Assembly: GCA_947304585.1 (NCBI GenBank)
Contig: CAMZBI010000011.1
Location: 1-63,713 of the forward strand
DNA length: 63,713 bases
Source: an uncultured Clostridia bacterium
GTDB taxonomy: Bacteria > Bacillota > Clostridia > UBA1212
Reading direction: 5' to 3'
The notes under the pieces are model-generated. The model had not been told where the DNA came from. It did no database searches and worked only from the letters and a program-made list of their open reading frames with translations. Positions within the stretch are counted from its first letter, which is position 1; each line of letters starts with the position of its first letter. This document shows positions 41,439 through 50,877 of this stretch, one piece after another. The translations under genes and the position numbers were made by a program.

Positions 41439-41675
41439 TCAGACTGTTTCCTCAGCCTTGACCTTTCTGGGAGCTCTCTTTACAAGACCTCTCTTGTCTT
41501 TAAGGCATGCGGCGCAAACATACGCATAACGGGTAACACCCTCGTTGTCAATAATTTTGACACGGCGAACATTAACCTTCCAGTCTCTCTTAGCTCTTCT
41601 GCTGACCTGGGAACGGGTAATGCTGATATGACGGCCAAACATCATATCTTTTGCACAAATCTCACACTTTGCCAT
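41439..41675 (-). CDS. rpmB: 50S ribosomal protein L28
   Basis: 78 residues. It has two CxxC pairs (CEIC near the start, CAAC near residue 54), the zinc-binding form of L28, and TRSQVSRRAKRDWKVNVRRVKI. GGAGGTG lies just before the ATG. In many Firmicutes rpmB sits near recG, as here, although on the opposite strand. It has its own promoter. Confidence 0.95.
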   Translation of the reverse strand: MAKCEICAKDMMFGRHISITRSQVSRRAKRDWKVNVRRVKIIDNEGVTRYAYVCAACLKDKRGLVKRAPRKVKAEETV

Positions 41676-41715
41676 TTAAAACACCTCCTTCCGGAATTAT
41701 CAAACAGCGGGATAC

Positions 41716-41744
41716 ATTATACTCTTTTAAAACATACTGCGCAA
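41716..41744 (-). promoter_or_regulatory. Predicted promoter of rpmB
   Basis: Minus-strand TTGCGC (41739-41744), 17-bp spacer, TATAAT (41716-41721), about 40 bp before the start. Confidence 0.6.
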
Positions 41745-41795
41745 GAGTTTTTTACGTGATCACAGCTGTTTTTCCGGCATTTTGACCGGGTTTCG

Positions 41796-42776
41796 TTATT
41801 TTTCGACAAGAGAACCCGACGCGATGCTTACCGTGCCCGCACAGTTCACCGCTTTTCCGCCAACGTAAGTCGTGATCTTTCCGCCGGTCACGGTGACGTT
41901 GTATACAGCTGTCAGGCCGTCGTCCTCCGCAGTAAGGGTAATGGTGCCGCCTTCGATGAAGATGAACCCCTTGGAGATGTCGTCCTCGCCGTCAACTTTT
42001 ACTGCATCGTCATCCGACTGTACCGTGAGCGTGCCGTCGTGCATTCTGAAACTGTCTTTCGCCTTGACCGCATTGTTGGCGGCTTTAACGTTTATGGTTC
42101 CGGTAACAAAGCACAGATCGTTTTTGCAGCCTATGCCGTTGTTGAAATTGGCGTTAACTGTAAGGGATCCGTAGCCGTTGATCGTGAGGTCGTCCTTGCT
42201 GTAGATGCAGGCATTGGGGTTGCCTTTTTCGTCAACGTCCGTATACGTTTTTGCATCGGTGAAAACGTTTTCGGTTCCCTTGGCAAGGGTGATCCCCACC
42301 TTGTCGGCGGACATGACGTAGATGCAGGCTGAAGTCGAGTTCGTCACCGTGACTCCGTTGAGGATGAGCCTGACCTTTTCGGTCTTTTCCACGTTGACTA
42401 AGATCTGTCCGTCGGTCAGTGTGCCGCTGATCAGATAGGAGCCTGCCGCATTGACGGTGATCTTGTTCCCGTTCACGACTGCGCCCTGCCCTGTCACGGT
42501 AGTTCCGTCCTGGGCAAGATCTATTTTGGTACACTCAGAAGGCGTGTATGCTATCGTCGTGTCAAATTTAGTAAACTGTTCCGAAGCGGTGACCTGGGGA
42601 ATAGTCGACGGATCCTCTTCGGAACCTCCCTGTTCAGCCGTGGAGGAAGGAGTGGAATCGCCGGGGACTGCCGTGGGATCGCTTTGCGTGCCCGAATCGC
42701 AGGCAAACAGGAGTGAAGCAATGAGCAGTACAGTGAGAAGAGCCAGCAAACTCTTAAGCAGTCTTGATTTAGTCAT
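41796..42776 (-). CDS. Carbohydrate-binding-domain lipoprotein (Cthe_2159-like beta-helix)
   Basis: 326 residues from the ATG at 42776 (AAAGGAT site). A lipoprotein signal is seen (LLALLTVLLIASLLFAC, lipobox Cys near 26). The mature part has repeated strand-turn units, such as VRLILNGVTVTNSTSACIYV, DLTINGYGSLTVNANFNNGI and GTLTVQSDDDAVKVDGEDDI, typical of the carbohydrate-binding domain family described for Clostridium thermocellum Cthe_2159, a parallel beta-helix with calcium and acidic-sugar binding. A surface glycan-binding role is likely; the ligand is unknown. It follows metK by 82 bp. Confidence 0.8.
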   Translation of the reverse strand: MTKSRLLKSLLALLTVLLIASLLFACDSGTQSDPTAVPGDSTPSSTAEQGGSEEDPSTIPQVTASEQFTKFDTTIAYTPSECTKIDLAQDGTTVTGQGAVVNGNKITVNAAGSYLISGTLTDGQILVNVEKTEKVRLILNGVTVTNSTSACIYVMSADKVGITLAKGTENVFTDAKTYTDVDEKGNPNACIYSKDDLTINGYGSLTVNANFNNGIGCKNDLCFVTGTINVKAANNAVKAKDSFRMHDGTLTVQSDDDAVKVDGEDDISKGFIFIEGGTITLTAEDDGLTAVYNVTVTGGKITTYVGGKAVNCAGTVSIASGSLVEK

Positions 42777-42858
42777 ATTGATTATCCTTTCAGTAGCGCA
42801 AACAGTTTCAATCAGCACTGTTGCAGCCGGTATTATACGCAGATCTTCTGAAAAAATG

Positions 42859-43992
42859 TTAAATAAGTCTGCTCAGAAGTTCGGCTTTATCGGTGTACTC
42901 CCAGGGCAGATCGCAGTCGATCTTGCCGAAATGGCCGTAGCACGTGGTTCTTCCGTAGATCGGACGTCGTAAATCAAAATAAGAAATAATGCCTTTAGGC
43001 GTCATGTCAAAGCAGTCAAACACCGCTCTTTCTATCTCGTGGACAGGAATCTTTTCCGTACCGAATGTGTCTATAAATACGGAAACAGGATGGCTCACAC
43101 CTATCGCATAGGAGATTTGGATCTCACATCTGTCGGCAAGGCCTGCGGCAACGATATTCTTGGCAATATATCTGGCCATATACGCCCCCGAGCGGTCCAC
43201 CTTGGTGGGATCCTTTCCGGAGAAAGCCCCGCCGCCGTGACGGCCCACACCGCCGTAGGTGTCAACTATGATTTTTCTTCCTGTAAGTCCCGAGTCAGCC
43301 GCAGGTCCGCCAAGAACGAATCTGCCGGTGGGGTTGATGTAGAAAACAGTTTTCGAGGAAAGCATATCGGCGGGAAGCACGTGCCTGATGACATATTTTT
43401 CAATATCTGCCCGCAGCTGTTCCATGGAAACGGATTCATCGTGCTGGGCGGATACAACCACTGCAGTGATTTCGCAAGGTTTACCCTTATCGTCGTAGGC
43501 AACGCTTACCTGGCTCTTTCCGTCAGGACGGAGATATCCTAAAATACCGGATTTTCTGACTTCCGCCAATCTCTTTGTAAGCCTGTGGGCGTATGCGATG
43601 GGGGCGGGCATGTACTCGCCGTTCTCGCAGATCTCGTTGGATGCATAGCCGAACACCATTCCCTGGTCGCCTGCGCCGTCATTGTCAACGCCCATGGCGA
43701 TATCGGGGGACTGGGTGACGACGTTGGTCATTACCTTGTCCGCAAAGGCTCCGTCCGCTCCCGTGTAGCCGATCTTTTTTACAGTTTCCTTTGCGATTTT
43801 CGCATAATCCACGATTGCGGAAGTGGTGATCTCACCCATGATCTGGATGTGGAACGGGCAGGCGGTAACCTCGCAGGCAACTCTCGCCGCCGGATCCTGA
43901 CTGAGCACTGCGTCAAGTATATTGTCCGCGATCTGGTCGCAAAGCTTGTCGGGATGTCCCTCAGTTACCGATTCCGATGTAAAAATTCTCAT
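42859..43992 (-). CDS. metK: S-adenosylmethionine synthase
   Basis: Makes SAM from methionine and ATP. The 377-residue protein has [32 protein letters not shown], the P-loop [21 protein letters not shown] and [12 protein letters not shown]. It is slightly shorter than E. coli MetK (384) but complete. It lies between clpX and a lipoprotein gene. No SAM riboswitch is visible in the 80-bp gap to clpX, so transcription probably continues from the clp genes. Confidence 0.97.
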   Translation of the reverse strand: MRIFTSESVTEGHPDKLCDQIADNILDAVLSQDPAARVACEVTACPFHIQIMGEITTSAIVDYAKIAKETVKKIGYTGADGAFADKVMTNVVTQSPDIAMGVDNDGAGDQGMVFGYASNEICENGEYMPAPIAYAHRLTKRLAEVRKSGILGYLRPDGKSQVSVAYDDKGKPCEITAVVVSAQHDESVSMEQLRADIEKYVIRHVLPADMLSSKTVFYINPTGRFVLGGPAADSGLTGRKIIVDTYGGVGRHGGGAFSGKDPTKVDRSGAYMARYIAKNIVAAGLADRCEIQISYAIGVSHPVSVFIDTFGTEKIPVHEIERAVFDCFDMTPKGIISYFDLRRPIYGRTTCYGHFGKIDCDLPWEYTDKAELLSRLI

Positions 43993-44073
43993 TTGTCCTC
44001 AACTTCTCCATTGATGTTATTCTATTCCCTCTTCCGGCTGTCCTTTGTCGGGAGCGAAGAGGAAAAGCTTCTC

Positions 44074-45432
44074 TTATGCGGTGGCGGCTCCGGATGCAGC
44101 GTCCTCGTAAACCAGGTCCGGTGGTGTGCCGTTCAATATCGTCTCCTCGGTGACGATGCATTTTACCACATTCTTCTGCGAAGGTATCATGAACATTACG
44201 TCTCTCATGATTCCGTCTACTATGGCCCTAAGGCCCCTTGCGCCGGTCTTTCTCTCCATTGCCAGCCTTGCGACGGCCTTCAAAGCTCCTTCTTCGAAAA
44301 CAAGTTCGACCCCGTCAAGGGACAGCAGCTTTCTGTACTGCTTTATAATCGCATTTTTAGGTTTTGTCAAGATGTCTATCAGCGCATTTTCATTTAAAGC
44401 ATCCAGCGTCACAATGGTGGGAACTCTTCCGATGAATTCAGGTATGAGGCCGAATCTCATCAGATCCTGGGGTTCCAGCTTCGCAAGCAGTCTGTCTGCG
44501 TCCAGTTCCTCTTCCGTTATGATCTTCCCGCCAAAACCCATCGTGGACTTGCCTAGCCTGTTCTCAATTATCTTAGGCAGCTTGTCGAAGGCGCCGGAGC
44601 AGATAAACAGTATGTTGGTGGTGTCGATCTGCAGAAACTGCTGCTGGGGATGCTTTCTTCCGCCGTTGGGCGGCACCTGGGCGACTGTCCCCTCAAGGAT
44701 CTTTAGAAGCGCCTGCTGAACACCCTCTCCGCCAACGTCTCTCGTGATGGACACGTTTTCCGTTGTGCGAGCGATTTTATCTATTTCATCGACAAAAATG
44801 ATTCCTTTTTCCGCTTTCTCAATATTCCCGTCCGCAGCCTGAATAAGTCTGAGGAGAATATTCTCCACGTCCTCGCCAACGTACCCCGCCTCCGTCAATG
44901 CAGTGGCGTCGGTGATGGCAAAGGGCACGTCAAGAATCCTGGCCAGCGTCTGGGCAAGGTAAGTCTTTCCCACTCCCGTGGGGCCTATGAAAAGGACGTT
45001 GCTCTTGGAGAGCTCAGTATCCAGTAGATCTTTCGGCAATTCCCGGACTGAATTGTCCCCGTAGGTCTTGATCTTCTTTTTCCTGACAGGCGACGCCCGC
45101 CGTTCGTTGTCGATGATACGTTTGTAATGGTTGTACACCGCAACACACAGAGACTTTTTCGCATTGTCCTGACCGATCACGTATTCGTCAAGTTTTGCCT
45201 TCAGTTCTTCCGGCTTTGGAAGCACAAAATCCTCGCTGAAGACAGACCCGAAATTGAAGTTGTCCTTTTTTTCTTTATCCAATACAGACGGGTCGTCGCC
45301 AATGAGATCCACGCAGATCCTGATGCAATCCTCGCAAATACATACGTTGGGACCCTGGACAACGGTTACGGAGCCGTTGAGATCCCTGCCGCAAAACGAG
45401 CATCTGTATGATTTCTTCCCTTTTTCGTCCAT
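44074..45432 (-). CDS. clpX: ATP-dependent Clp protease ATP-binding subunit ClpX
   Basis: 452 residues from the ATG at 45432. The N-terminal zinc finger reads CSFCGRD and CICEDC. The AAA+ core has Walker [16 protein letters not shown], Walker [13 protein letters not shown], the pore loop GYVGEDVE and the IGF-type ClpP loop region. ClpX unfolds tagged substrates into ClpP. It follows clpP by about 113 bp, in the common tig-clpP-clpX order. Confidence 0.96.
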   Translation of the reverse strand: MDEKGKKSYRCSFCGRDLNGSVTVVQGPNVCICEDCIRICVDLIGDDPSVLDKEKKDNFNFGSVFSEDFVLPKPEELKAKLDEYVIGQDNAKKSLCVAVYNHYKRIIDNERRASPVRKKKIKTYGDNSVRELPKDLLDTELSKSNVLFIGPTGVGKTYLAQTLARILDVPFAITDATALTEAGYVGEDVENILLRLIQAADGNIEKAEKGIIFVDEIDKIARTTENVSITRDVGGEGVQQALLKILEGTVAQVPPNGGRKHPQQQFLQIDTTNILFICSGAFDKLPKIIENRLGKSTMGFGGKIITEEELDADRLLAKLEPQDLMRFGLIPEFIGRVPTIVTLDALNENALIDILTKPKNAIIKQYRKLLSLDGVELVFEEGALKAVARLAMERKTGARGLRAIVDGIMRDVMFMIPSQKNVVKCIVTEETILNGTPPDLVYEDAASGAATA

Positions 45433-45545
45433 ATTTCTATCCAAAAACATCCCTGCAGGATGGTACGTTCCCGTAATTTTTTTCGATATCACTTTCCGGC
45501 GGAATCGGGCTTTTTGCCCGAATGCCGGCAGTCACTTATTAATCG

Positions 45546-46133
45546 TCAGACTCTGTTTTTATAGACCTTGTCAATGATTCCGTATTCCACAGCCTGTTCC
45601 GCAGTCATGTAGAAATCCCGGTCGGTATCCCGTTCAATGATCTCCACCGGCTTTCCGGTGTTCTCGCTGAGGATCCTGTTCATATTGGCCCTGATATTCT
45701 TGATATGCTCGGTTGCGATCACTATGTCGCTGGCAGGACCCCTGGAACCGCCCATGGGCTGATGGATCATAATCTCGCTGTTCGGAAGAGCAAAACGCTT
45801 TCCCTTTGTCCCCGATGAGAGCAGAAACGCCCCCATGCTGGCCGCCCTGCCTATGCAGATGGTTGAAACGTCACACTTGATAAAATTCATGGTGTCGTAA
45901 ATAGCAAGGCCTGCGGATACGCTTCCTCCGGGGCTGTTGATGTAAAGCGAAATATCCTTTCCCGGATTTGCGCTTTCAAGATAAAGGAGCTGTGCCACGC
46001 AGAGGCTGGCAGTGGCGTCATTTATTTCATCGCTGAGAACAATGATCCTCTCGTTCAGAAGTCTTGAAAAAATATCATAAGAACGCTCGCCTCCGTTGGC
46101 GGTCTGTTCGACTACATAAGGTACAAGTGCCAT
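45546..46133 (-). CDS. clpP: ATP-dependent Clp protease proteolytic subunit (clpX-linked)
   Basis: 195 residues from the ATG at 46133, which has GGAGGG; a longer frame exists but lacks support. Triad: Ser in [11 protein letters not shown], His in IMIHQPMGG, Asp in ERDTDRDF. Compared with the stand-alone paralogue at 9133-9717, the N-terminus [23 protein letters not shown] is the canonical axial loop and SPGGSVSAG is complete. This is the main ClpP partner of ClpX. Confidence 0.96.
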   Translation of the reverse strand: MALVPYVVEQTANGGERSYDIFSRLLNERIIVLSDEINDATASLCVAQLLYLESANPGKDISLYINSPGGSVSAGLAIYDTMNFIKCDVSTICIGRAASMGAFLLSSGTKGKRFALPNSEIMIHQPMGGSRGPASDIVIATEHIKNIRANMNRILSENTGKPVEIIERDTDRDFYMTAEQAVEYGIIDKVYKNRV

Positions 46134-46198
46134 TTTTCCCTCCTGTTGATCACTTTTATATACGAAAACGGTCCTGTTTCCAAAGCTCGCATAAACAC

Positions 46199-46237
46199 TC
46201 GCCAATATCTTTTACCGATATCAATTACCGATATCAA
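46199..46237. repeat. Three 13-bp direct repeats in the clpP leader
   Basis: TTACCGATATCAA at 46212-46224 is repeated exactly at 46225-46237. A degenerate third copy (TCGCCAATATCTT, 8 of 13 identical) lies at 46199-46211. They sit 65-105 bp before the clpP start. The spacing of little more than one helical turn suggests a regulatory site. It does not match the CtsR heptanucleotide repeat. Confidence 0.7.
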
Positions 46238-46540
46238 TCTGCCGCAGCCGCGGCAAATTGCCAAAACCGTTTCGAGTTTGTATTTTACCACATTTTCGAT
46301 CTTCAAAAAAGTCAATTTCTCAAAATCAAGGTATCCTTAAGACTCACGGAATGCCGGTTTTTCCCTTAAACAGGCAAAAAACAGAAAATTTATAGTGTCA
46401 CGGATCCTCTAAACAGCGAAGAAGAACCGTCTTCCGGACAGAAAAGGCGGCCTCCGGCATTCAACTGAAGAAAGATCTTCCTGAATCTGCCTCTCTGCCG
46501 CCTTAACGCTATAAATTACAAGGTTATCCCGCAGGATCCG

Positions 46541-47830
46541 TCAATCTGTGAACACCGCATTTGCGACAAGGAAATCGATCGCAAGTCTCGGTCTCAAAGT
46601 GTCTTCAATATAGGATCTGAGTTCGTCGGAGATATCCTTTGAAAACTCCTCATAATCCATTTTATAAGCTTCCGCCATCTCCTTGAGCCGGGCTTCAAAC
46701 TGTTCCTCTGTCGGTTTAAGCGATTCCGCTGCGGCGATCTCTTCAAGAACAAGATCTTCGCGGACCTGTTTCTCCGAATTCGGGCGGAGGTCAGCTTTCA
46801 TAGTCTCGATGTCCGTTCCGGTCATCTGGAGATAGTCTTCAAATTTGATTCCATACTGGGTCAGCTGTCTGCGGTAGGACTCAATGGTATTCTCGACGGC
46901 ATTGTCCACCATCACATCCGGAATATCGACTTCGGCATTTGCAGTAACCTTCTCGATCAGCTCGTTTTCGTAGGATGTCTTTGCGTTTTTCTCCTTTTTC
47001 TCGCCAAGTTTCACCGTCAGGTCTTTCTTGTACTCCTCAAGAGTGTCGAATTCGCTCTTTTCAGCAGCAAAATCGTCATTGATCTCGGGGATGACCTTGA
47101 CTTTGATATCGTGTACAGTCACCTGAAACTCCGCAGCTTTTCCTGCCAATTCTTTTGCGTGGTAATCCTCGGGGAAAGTCACCGACACCACGAACTCATC
47201 GCCAATGTTATGGCCTTCCACCTGCTCTTCAAATCCTGGAATAAACTGCCCCGATCCGAGGACCAGGCTTTGGTTGTCAGCGGTTCCGCCTTCAAAAGCA
47301 ACTCCGTCAACGCTTCCGGCATAGTCGATAATGACCGTGTCGCCGTTCTGCGCAGGTCTGTCGGAAATGCTCTCCATCCGGAAATCTTCTTCGGCAAGCC
47401 TCTTAAGCTCGGCATCAACGTCCTCATCCGTAACTTCCGTAGATATCTTTTTGATCTCAAGTCCTTTGTACTCGCCAAGTTTGACCGTGGGACGCACAAA
47501 AACCTCTGCTGTAAAGATGAGTTTTGTGTTTCCTTCAACTTCCTTAACGTCGTACTCGGGCTCGCTCACAGGCTTCAATCCAAGTTCTTTTACAGCTGCC
47601 TCATATTCGTCCGGGATCACATAGTTAAAGGCGGAATCGTACAGAGCAGCGATTCCGTACATCCTCTCCACTGTCTTCCGGGGAGCCTTGCCGGGTCTGA
47701 ATCCGTTGATCTTGAACTTTCTCTTGTTTCTCTGGAAAGACTTCTCAAGTGCTGCCTCAAAATGTGCAGGATCAACGTCAACTGTGACCAAAACCTTATT
47801 CTTGTCAACTACTTCATATTTAGCGCTCAT
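46541..47830 (-). CDS. tig: Trigger factor
   Basis: Ribosome-bound chaperone with prolyl isomerase activity. The 429 residues contain the N-terminal ribosome-binding signature GFRPGKAPRKTVERMYG (about 45-61), an FKBP domain (GDTVIIDYAGSVDG, LGSGQFIPGFEEQVEGHNIGD) and the helical C-terminal arms. The ATG at 47830 has GGAG upstream and gives SAKYEVVDKNK. The 46134-46540 stretch after it holds a possible long-loop terminator (AAGGCGGC...GCCGCCTT, about 46446-46504) and the clpP direct repeats. Confidence 0.96.
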   Translation of the reverse strand: MSAKYEVVDKNKVLVTVDVDPAHFEAALEKSFQRNKRKFKINGFRPGKAPRKTVERMYGIAALYDSAFNYVIPDEYEAAVKELGLKPVSEPEYDVKEVEGNTKLIFTAEVFVRPTVKLGEYKGLEIKKISTEVTDEDVDAELKRLAEEDFRMESISDRPAQNGDTVIIDYAGSVDGVAFEGGTADNQSLVLGSGQFIPGFEEQVEGHNIGDEFVVSVTFPEDYHAKELAGKAAEFQVTVHDIKVKVIPEINDDFAAEKSEFDTLEEYKKDLTVKLGEKKEKNAKTSYENELIEKVTANAEVDIPDVMVDNAVENTIESYRRQLTQYGIKFEDYLQMTGTDIETMKADLRPNSEKQVREDLVLEEIAAAESLKPTEEQFEARLKEMAEAYKMDYEEFSKDISDELRSYIEDTLRPRLAIDFLVANAVFTD

Positions 47831-47885
47831 TTTTGTAAACTCCTTAATTCCGAATCCGTCCGGCACCCGCAATCTTTACAAATTA

Positions 47886-47914
47886 CAAAAAGAAAGCCTG
47901 CAGTTCGGGCAGGC
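47886..47914 (-). terminator. Intrinsic terminator of rpmE
   Basis: Minus-strand GCCTGC...GCAGGC stem (47896-47914) with a 7-nt loop, followed by TTTCTTTTT. Confidence 0.75.
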
Positions 47915-47940
47915 CTCTTCTCTTACGGGTAAAGGACAAA

Positions 47941-48138
47941 TCAAAGACCGTATCTCTTCTTGAACTGATCAACACGGCCGCCGGTATCAACCAGCTTCTG
48001 CTTTCCCGTATAAAAAGGATGGCATTTTGAGCAGATTTCTACGTTTACTGCATCTTTGGTGGACATTGTGATAAAAGTCTCGCCGCAGGCGCACTTTGCC
48101 GTTACCTCTTTAAATTTAGGATGGATACCCTCTTTCAT
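47941..48138 (-). CDS. rpmE: 50S ribosomal protein L31
   Basis: 65 residues with the zinc-type cysteines (KCACG and [12 protein letters not shown]). The ATG at 48138 follows GGAAGGTGA; a GTG three codons upstream overlaps that site and is rejected. It has its own consensus promoter and a hairpin-rich leader. A CACCC/GGGTG hairpin followed by TTTT sits directly before the ribosome binding site and could be a regulatory attenuator. Confidence 0.97.
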   Translation of the reverse strand: MKEGIHPKFKEVTAKCACGETFITMSTKDAVNVEICSKCHPFYTGKQKLVDTGGRVDQFKKRYGL

Positions 48139-48217
48139 TACTGTCACCTTCCTCTAAAACACCCAAAAATGGGTGATTTTTGCGTTCTTTTGACCGCCAA
48201 AAACAGCGGCGACGGTC

Positions 48218-48246
48218 ATTATATCACTTTTGAATGAACCGTGCAA
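48218..48246 (-). promoter_or_regulatory. Promoter and leader of rpmE
   Basis: Minus-strand TTGCAC (48241-48246), 17-bp spacer, TATAAT (48218-48223). The ~75-nt leader contains GACCG...CGGTC and CACCCATTTTTGGGTG stems immediately before the ribosome binding site. Confidence 0.65.
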
Positions 48247-48260
48247 CTTCTTTTTGCAAA

Positions 48261-48460
48261 AAAACAGAGATTTTGAAAGAATTGTGAATTTTCAAAGTAA
48301 ACGCAACACCCATCTCTGGCCACTGTTGCGTTTAGTCTGAAACGACTATGGTGTTGCATTTAATCTGAAAATTCTCTGTTTTAACACGCTTGTCGACTCC
48401 GATTCGATTTTTTTGTTGTTCTCTTCTGATGAAATCTGTGACAAAATTTGACTGTCCATA
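48261..48460 (-). other. Inverted-repeat remnant with a 37-codon ORF, possible decayed IS
   Basis: A 25-bp block at 48286-48310 is repeated inverted at 48350-48374 (about 22 of 25 identical), and AAAACAGAGA (48261-48270) pairs with TCTCTGTTTT (48373-48382). A third copy, GTTGCGTTTAGTCTGAAA, is at 48325-48342. On the minus strand an ATG at 48459 with a perfect GGAGG opens a 37-codon ORF (MDSQILSQISSEENNKKIE..., stop at 48346) that reads into the inverted repeat. The layout suggests the left end and start of a lost transposase, but no family is recognisable. The 48461-48738 stretch upstream shows nothing further I can support. Confidence 0.4.
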
Positions 48461-48738
48461 GGGTTCGCCTCCTTTAGGGTTTTTTAGCACATTAAGCATA
48501 TCACAAAGGCGGATTCTATGGATATTTTTTTTGCCTTTGAGCAGTCTGCCGGTAAAAATCTCCGTCTAAATTTTACACCATCCTTATCTCAAAAAACTCC
48601 CAAGTCTGTAATGGATTCATTGACATGAAATATATACCTCGAATAGTCTCTGCGGTAAGAACTGTGCTCCAGCCGTAACTGAAATGGCAAATCCTTCACG
48701 CTTACACATTTCTCAGGTCTAAATAATTGCTCCTTTGC

Positions 48739-48786
48739 AAAAAGCCGGATGCTTTCATTACTAACGAACAGCGACCCGGCTTTTTT
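48739..48786. terminator. Long-loop intrinsic terminator after the lipoprotein gene
   Basis: AAAAAGCCGG (48739-48748) pairs with CCCGGCTTTTTT (48775-48786) across a 26-nt loop, about 65 bp after the lipoprotein stop (minus strand). It can act in both directions. Confidence 0.7.
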
Positions 48787-48851
48787 CATCGGTCTTATTT
48801 CAGACCTCTCTTTTTTGGCTTTTCTAATTTTTTTGTTATTCCGAAAACGCT

Positions 48852-49346
48852 TTATGGAACCAACAGAAGACCACTTAAGTATAATGATATGTCATCATCG
48901 TCCGGATCGCCCTCCTGTCCGAACTGCCTGAGGTAGTTTTTCGTTATTTCCGGGGCATTGTCATAAATAACGAATATCGTCTTTTCTCCAAAGAAATTGT
49001 AGGCACCATCTTCGTCAAAACGAATTTCGTTTCCCGAATCATCAATAAAACGAAAAGGTGAATTCTGAGATCCGTCGATATATGATGACCAGTTGACGGA
49101 AGGATATACATAGCTATAGATCTCAAGAGTAAAAAAATAGTTTTGATCCTTCCCTTTATCGATTACTGAATAATGAACGCTGAGACAATTGCTTTCAGGC
49201 TGATTTGTGATCTCAACCATGATATTGTCTCCCAGTTTTTCCGAAGCATTCATACACAGTACTCGCTGTGGCGTGGTATTGCAACCGGTCAGCAAACAAG
49301 TTATAAATAATATCAAAACTATAAACTTTATTGTTTTTGTTTTCAT
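48852..49346 (-). CDS. Hypothetical lipoprotein next to secreted protease
   Basis: 164 residues, not recognised. A lipoprotein signal is clear: KTIKFIVLILFITCLLTGC with lipobox LTGC. The mature part is acidic and predicted beta-rich (FFTLEIYSYVYPSVNW, IRFDEDGAYNFFGEKTIFVIYD). Its ribosome binding site GGAGG lies within the last codons of the protease gene, with a 2-bp gap between the genes, so translation is coupled. Protease-adjacent small exported proteins are sometimes inhibitors (staphostatin, Spi); that role here is only a guess. A/T-rich codons resemble the protease, unlike the surrounding genome. Confidence 0.7.
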   Translation of the reverse strand: MKTKTIKFIVLILFITCLLTGCNTTPQRVLCMNASEKLGDNIMVEITNQPESNCLSVHYSVIDKGKDQNYFFTLEIYSYVYPSVNWSSYIDGSQNSPFRFIDDSGNEIRFDEDGAYNFFGEKTIFVIYDNAPEITKNYLRQFGQEGDPDDDDISLYLSGLLLVP

Positions 49347-49348
49347 TC

Positions 49349-50668
49349 TTATACCGCCTCCAAAAAAATGATAGCGCTAAATCCGACATGTCCGTTAACG
49401 TCATAATATCTGGCTTCTTTACTATGACCATCTCTAAGTTCATAAAACAATTTGTACTCTGAATGCGTTACAAACCATATTTTTGTTTCCTTTATATATT
49501 GTTTATACCCACATCCCGCCATTGTGTGGGACCCATAAGTGTCGTTCGACGTCGACCAAATAAAAGCATCCCCTCTATCTATACTGCTAATAACATTGTT
49601 ATATGTGTAGCCCCAGAGTACCGAAACATTTGTATTTATTGTTACATCATAATCTTTTGCAACGTTCTTAATTATGTTTTCTGTTTCCCAAATTGTTCCG
49701 CCATTAATTTTGCCGTATTTTTCATCAACATATTCTCTTGTTTTAGCCCACAATTTATTAAATTTATAGGATTCATTCTTCATTTGATATTTGAAATACT
49801 TTATGCCGTCGCGAGTAACCGTACCCGATATGTTATTTCCTGCTTTATTATAATATAATTTATATATTCGGGGTTCAGAAGTTTTAGGGTCATAGTCTAC
49901 TATGTCAGACGATATTGGCATCTTTGAAGAGTATTTTTCATCAGCATAATACTGAAGAACAGTATATGCAGACACTACCCAGCAATTTCCTTCAGAAATC
50001 GCACCATCTTTTCGGTTGTTTTTATAAACTGAAAGATCCCATTGATCAAAACCTGTCATTGGAAGACTGCCTGATTTGTTAAGTTTCCAACCGCTTCCGT
50101 ATTTAGATTTAATATATTTATCAGTATCTTTAATTTTGCCACACCCTGTTTGGTCCTTTTCTTGTCCGTCATATTGTTGTTGATTCATTATTAAAGAATC
50201 CCAATAGGACTCTATAGAATTATTCTGCTCTTCTATACTATAGTAGTTCCCATCTACCATGTATAAGTACCCACCATATACATTATAGGCGAAAGCATCA
50301 GCCTCTATATCCTTTAAAGGAGATTCACCTTCGGTTTGAAAATCATACATTACGTAATTATCGCCAAGAACAGCATAACCATCTTCTGCGGAAAAATCAA
50401 GAAACAAAGCGTCTTCTAATCCGTCAGGTGACAGCACAAAAATAGGCATCCTACTCTCGATGCCCGTAGCGCTCCAGTTAGCGTCTGAATCTTCGATTTC
50501 CTCGTTATACTTTTCAACAAAAAGAGCAAAATTCTCTTCAATAAAATCTGCAACTGCTTCGCATTCCGGTGGTAAAGTATCCAAAAGTGATTGTTCATCT
50601 ATTGGATTAACAGAAATTGAATTAAGTATCATTAGCATCGCTAATAATATCTTAAAAAAAGTTTGCAT
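49349..50668 (-). CDS. Secreted papain-like cysteine protease (putative)
   Basis: 439 residues. A short signal-like N-terminus (FFKILLAMLMILNSISV) is followed by a pro-like region containing EDGYAVLGDNYVMYDF, similar in style to streptopain propeptides. The catalytic domain has GNCWVVSA with Cys near 229, like papain GSCWAFSA, and YGSHTMAGCGY with His near 381, followed by IWFVTHS. Peptidase family C39-like or C10-like is possible; exact family is uncertain. An AGGAGG site and a consensus promoter precede it. Its base composition is clearly more A/T-rich than neighbouring genes, suggesting transfer. Coupled to the following lipoprotein gene. Confidence 0.7.
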   Translation of the reverse strand: MQTFFKILLAMLMILNSISVNPIDEQSLLDTLPPECEAVADFIEENFALFVEKYNEEIEDSDANWSATGIESRMPIFVLSPDGLEDALFLDFSAEDGYAVLGDNYVMYDFQTEGESPLKDIEADAFAYNVYGGYLYMVDGNYYSIEEQNNSIESYWDSLIMNQQQYDGQEKDQTGCGKIKDTDKYIKSKYGSGWKLNKSGSLPMTGFDQWDLSVYKNNRKDGAISEGNCWVVSAYTVLQYYADEKYSSKMPISSDIVDYDPKTSEPRIYKLYYNKAGNNISGTVTRDGIKYFKYQMKNESYKFNKLWAKTREYVDEKYGKINGGTIWETENIIKNVAKDYDVTINTNVSVLWGYTYNNVISSIDRGDAFIWSTSNDTYGSHTMAGCGYKQYIKETKIWFVTHSEYKLFYELRDGHSKEARYYDVNGHVGFSAIIFLEAV

Positions 50669-50798
50669 TATCTTTTCCTCCTGTACTTTTGAAAAAACGT
50701 CTTATATGGAATTCAATACGGCTTGAGGTACTCGTTTTTGTCAAATGTTCATTTCCAACACCTCCAATCTATTTGCTTTTTCTTATCTTTCTGAAGTG

Positions 50799-50827
50799 AT
50801 AATACCATTTAATTTTCACAATGTCAA
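50799..50827 (-). promoter_or_regulatory. Consensus promoter of the protease-lipoprotein pair
   Basis: Minus-strand TTGACA (50822-50827), 17-bp spacer, TATTAT (50799-50804), about 130 bp before the start. The rest of 50669-50877 shows nothing else. Confidence 0.65.
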
Positions 50828-50877
50828 AAAATTTCGCTACTGTAAAACAAAAGAGACCGTAGTGTGAAAGAAAAAGT

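Noticed and set aside
43993..44073. SAM riboswitch upstream of metK
   Set aside because: The gap to clpX is only about 80 bp and shows no riboswitch-like stems; metK probably reads through from the clp genes.
48589..48789. 66-codon minus-strand ORF beginning MKKAGSLFVSNESIRLF
   Set aside because: Its start overlaps the terminator stem at 48739-48786, it has no clear ribosome binding site and no recognisable family; possibly debris of the same decayed element.
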